The notes under the pieces are model-generated. The model saw nothing but the letters and a program-made list of their open reading frames with translations. It was not told the DNA's origin and made no database searches. From Nectonema munidae (lineage: Eukaryota; Nematomorpha; Nectonematoida; Nectonematidae): a stretch of DNA of 64,000 nt. The translations under genes were made by a program, and so were the position numbers. Shown here piece after piece: positions 61,081 to 64,000 of this stretch (its first letter is position 1; every line of letters begins with the position of its first letter). Where the stretch lies: contig JAUIRK010000788.1 in the NCBI GenBank assembly GCA_030549495.1, forward strand, positions 1-64,000, written 5' to 3'.

Positions 61081-61480
61081 CTTTAACTGTTCTAATTTTT
61101 AAAATAATTTTTTTATCTTATCCTATTCTGTGTAATATCCTTCAGCGGTTTGCATAAACCTTTGGATTTACACAAATTTTAATCTTTTTTTTATAATAAT
61201 GTAATATGAGTTTTCCTACTTTTTAATGTCTTTCGATATTGTGACTGAATTTAATATAGTTCTTCTTCTTCTTCTTAACTTTGTTTATACTCTCGTATCA
61301 CCCTCCACATGTTATCCTGTTTTCAAGCAGAAAGTCAATATTCCTATATTTCGAGATACGTTATTCCTATTTCTACTATTTAGGATCCTATCTTGAAATA
61401 AACATATATTTGCATATGGGGTGTAATTTTTGGCTTTTTTGAAGCCAGTATACTGAATTAGTTAACTATTTAATTTTAGG
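61081..61480. other. LINE 3' flank, AT-rich
   Basis: Includes a short (TTC)n run near 61261-61275. May contain the LINE 3' untranslated region; no gene seen. Confidence 0.35.
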
Positions 61481-61499
61481 ACACAAGGATGAGCCCAAT

Positions 61500-64000
61500 T
61501 TTGAGGTTCATTTTCCTTTTTTGGTTGTGGAGTACATTTCAGATCATATAATAAATTTCGAAAACACTTTTCTTATCAACACATGCAAGATGAGAAACAT
61601 AATGCAGAGTCAAATATTGTTTTGCATTCCGATGATAAGATTGAAGGGGTATCTCATTTTAAACATGAATCAGCCTTTTTTTGTTGAATTTGAAGTCTAA
61701 TCTCAATCTTAGTCAAGCGAATATTAAAAAATTAATTAAATTTATTTGAAGAGTATTTTTTTGACTTTAATAAACTAATTAACGATTTAAACTTAACTCA
61801 GCATCAAATAATTCAAATCAGAAAAATGTTCAATCAAAAGCTCTTTGCTTAGTTAGAGACAGAGTATCTTTAAGATAAGGTTTTTAAGCAAATTTTTTCT
61901 TTGATCAAACCAAAATCAATTGAGCTAGGAGTTGAAAATAGAAACAAATTTGGCAAAAATAGTGCCAATAAAGTAATAGGTCATTATTTTCCTATTTTTG
62001 AAACAATCAAAAATCTTTTGAATTCTTGTGATATTTTTGTGAAACATAATGTATTTTCTTGTGACAATAGGATGTTCGATATATTTGACGGAAATTACTT
62101 TAGTTGTTTAAATAACAGCTCGTAAGAAAGCACACTTTAATTTGCTTTGCATCATGATGATTTTGAAGTAGTAAATCTTATAGGAGCGCATCGAAAGAAA
62201 CACAAAATATCTGTGTTTTATTGGTCACTTTTGAATTTACCCTCAGAATTTAGACATAAAGTCAAGACCACACAATTGTTAGCTATGGCTAAAATAAAAA
62301 ATATTAAAACATTTGGTCAAAAAAGCTTACTTAAAAATGCTAACATTACACACAGATTTAGATATTTAAAAAAAAACTTATTTATATATATACACACATG
62401 CATACACACACATCTTTCCTGGTTCCAACCAAAGCGGCTCGGTCGCTGCTGGTAAGGTGATAACAAGATATCTGCCAGTAGAGGCCAACAACAAGAACTT
62501 TCTAATTTGTAGTAAAAATAAACATATTCGTGGACGTCTCCTATTTGTATTAGGAGACACTTTGGCCGCAAACTTTATTAGGGGCTTTAAAGAGGGCGTA
62601 AGCTTTGAAATAAGCCATGTGTACTTCATAATGTACACATTTTTAACGAAATAAAGCTTCGAAATGAAAGAGAACACAGGACTAGGTGTGAAGTATTAGA
62701 AAGTATGGACGGAAAAAGTAAAAAATATTGGTCTCAGAAATACGGGATAACCCGTAAGAGTTTTTTATGTGAACTTCCCTATTTTTATCTAACTAAAGAT
62801 GTCCCAGATGATGCTATGCATATTTTATTTCAAAGCGGTGTTCCTTTTGAACTCAAACTAATTTTGAATGAGTCTATTTATAATAAAAAATACTTCTTTT
62901 TGTAAAAACTAAGTTCGTTGTAAAAAATTTTGATTTTGATTTGCGTCAAAAAACGATAATCCTACTTAGAAAAAAATATTTCAATTCATAGCATACTTTT
63001 CCTATGACATCTATTGAAACACAAAATCTTATGACCGCATTTTCTTTTTTGATTGGGAAGATTATTTCGGTGAAAAATAAAAACTGGATTAATTTCTTTT
63101 TATATGTTGTTATACGATCATAGAAAAAACTTCAAACTTTTATACCCTGATACAAGCATGACTCCGAAATTATACTATCTATCTGATTTTGTTGACCAAA
63201 TTAATCGCTTTGGAAGGGGGCATAATCATTGGTGTATTAGACTGGAAGCTAAGCATAGTGTTTTTAAAAACGTGAAATGAATAAACTTTAAAACAAACGA
63301 AAAATATCTTTCATTTTATCACCAGAAGTCGATTTGTGTGAATCAATTTAAGAATGAAGGAAGCAAAGTTGAAGATTGTTTGATTGAGTCTGATTTTGTA
63401 ACCGAAGGAGGTTACATAATTAAAAATTATATCTGGAACAAGTTTATATAATTGATCGAATAGATTTTTTTTCATCAAAATTAGAAATTTTAAAATATAG
63501 CAAACACACTCACATATTTTCTTGTAAAAAACTTTACGATTAAGAGATTTTTAGAGTCGATAAGTTAACTTATAAATGGCCGCAGTTAATTCAGCATTAC
63601 AAGGAACAATGTAATGTTAAATAATTTTGATTTTTGTTAGGGGTAAACTTTGCATAATTTTATTTGTATTTCCTCTTATATATTTCAAAAAAATGTAAAG
63701 TTTTATAAATTCAATGGAAACTTTGAAAATCACTACAAAACAAAACAATTTAGAAACTTCCTCACAGAAACTTAAAATATTTTGTTGAGATTGAACTTTT
63801 TGGACGAGTTTGTCTCATCTATTAAAGGTTTTTTTCTGATTTTTTTAGAACTTAAAAATATATGTATCTTAAGATAATGATATCGGTGGACCAACTTTGG
63901 TAAATCTACAAGATAAAGAGTTTGAAAAGCTAATAGGTGATAAGCTCGGTCTTTTGAAAAAACTGAATTTCTTGATTTCTATGGTGAAAAAAGTTTGGAC
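61500..64000 (+). pseudogene. Uncharacterised transposon-like gene (P-D-x-M-H motif family), broken and cut by window end
   Basis: Plus-strand segments recall a multicopy protein family found in many invertebrate and fish genomes, without an assigned function that I can name. In order: KPKSIELGVENRNKFGKNSA (61901 on), then SCDNRMFDIFDGNYF, HHDDFEVVNLIGAHRKKHKI, SVFYWSLLNLPSEFRHKVKT, RGRLLFVLGDTLAANFIRGF KEGV, KYWSQKYGITRKSFLCELPY, and LTKDVPDDAMHILFQSGVPF ELKL. Near 63190-63280 comes RFGRGHNHWCIRLEAKHSVF KNVK. Typical members read FEVVNPLG, LGDTPAS, FKEGVG, PxDxMH..LEG..PYE and EAKHSFFK. Frames change between 62125 and 62905 and more stops follow, so this copy is not functional as read. Catalytic residues are unknown to me; a link to CACTA/EnSpm-like transposases is only a guess. 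Confidence 0.7.

Overview
This is a strongly AT-rich eukaryotic (animal) segment with small exons, long introns and a very high load of decayed transposons. No prokaryotic gene layout, RNA gene or CRISPR array was seen. Gene content and the transposon mix (several hAT lineages, piggyBac, Tigger/pogo, Jockey/CR1-type LINEs, BEL/Pao) fit an arthropod. A parasitic copepod such as a sea louse is my best guess, but that is inference from recall of protein similarity, not from a search.

Three host genes can be reconstructed from splice sites. (1) METTL1, the tRNA guanine-N7 methyltransferase catalytic subunit: plus strand, last three coding exons between 3377 and 9253, earlier exons not found and probably upstream of the window. 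(2) MRPS23, mitochondrial small-subunit ribosomal protein mS23: minus strand, four compact exons, complete, 12507-13358. (3) A CRIP-type single-LIM protein: minus strand, complete 75-residue protein in four tiny exons spread over 22.6 kb (58340 down to 35734). Its introns are filled with transposons.

Layout: 0.3-2.3 kb LINE relic (minus) with an inserted MITE; 3.4-9.3 kb METTL1 with a hAT copy and TTAA-flanked MITEs in its introns; 10.6 kb small hAT element; 12.5-13.4 kb MRPS23; 14.8-17.9 kb hAT element with perfect 8-bp target duplication and a frame-broken transposase; 20.4-26.4 kb BEL/Pao fossil split by two hAT elements, one of which carries a piggyBac-like insertion; 29-38 kb piggyBac relics, a tandem repeat, a ZBED5-like hAT relic and an LTR-retrotransposon end; 35.7-58.3 kb CRIP gene, whose introns hold at least seven hAT-related pieces, piggyBac and Tigger relics, a fold-back element and a tRNA-like SINE pair; 59-61 kb hAT relic and LINE (plus); 61.5 kb to the end a frame-broken copy of an uncharacterised transposon-like gene family.

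The most informative pattern is a family of about 90-250 bp TTAA-flanked MITEs (at least ten loci, often abutting or nested), found alongside piggyBac transposase relics and piggyBac-like deletion elements with the same TTAA target. I found no convincing new host system. The points most worth a second look are the nested insertion chronology, the uncharacterised gene family at the right edge, and the transposon-inflated CRIP gene.
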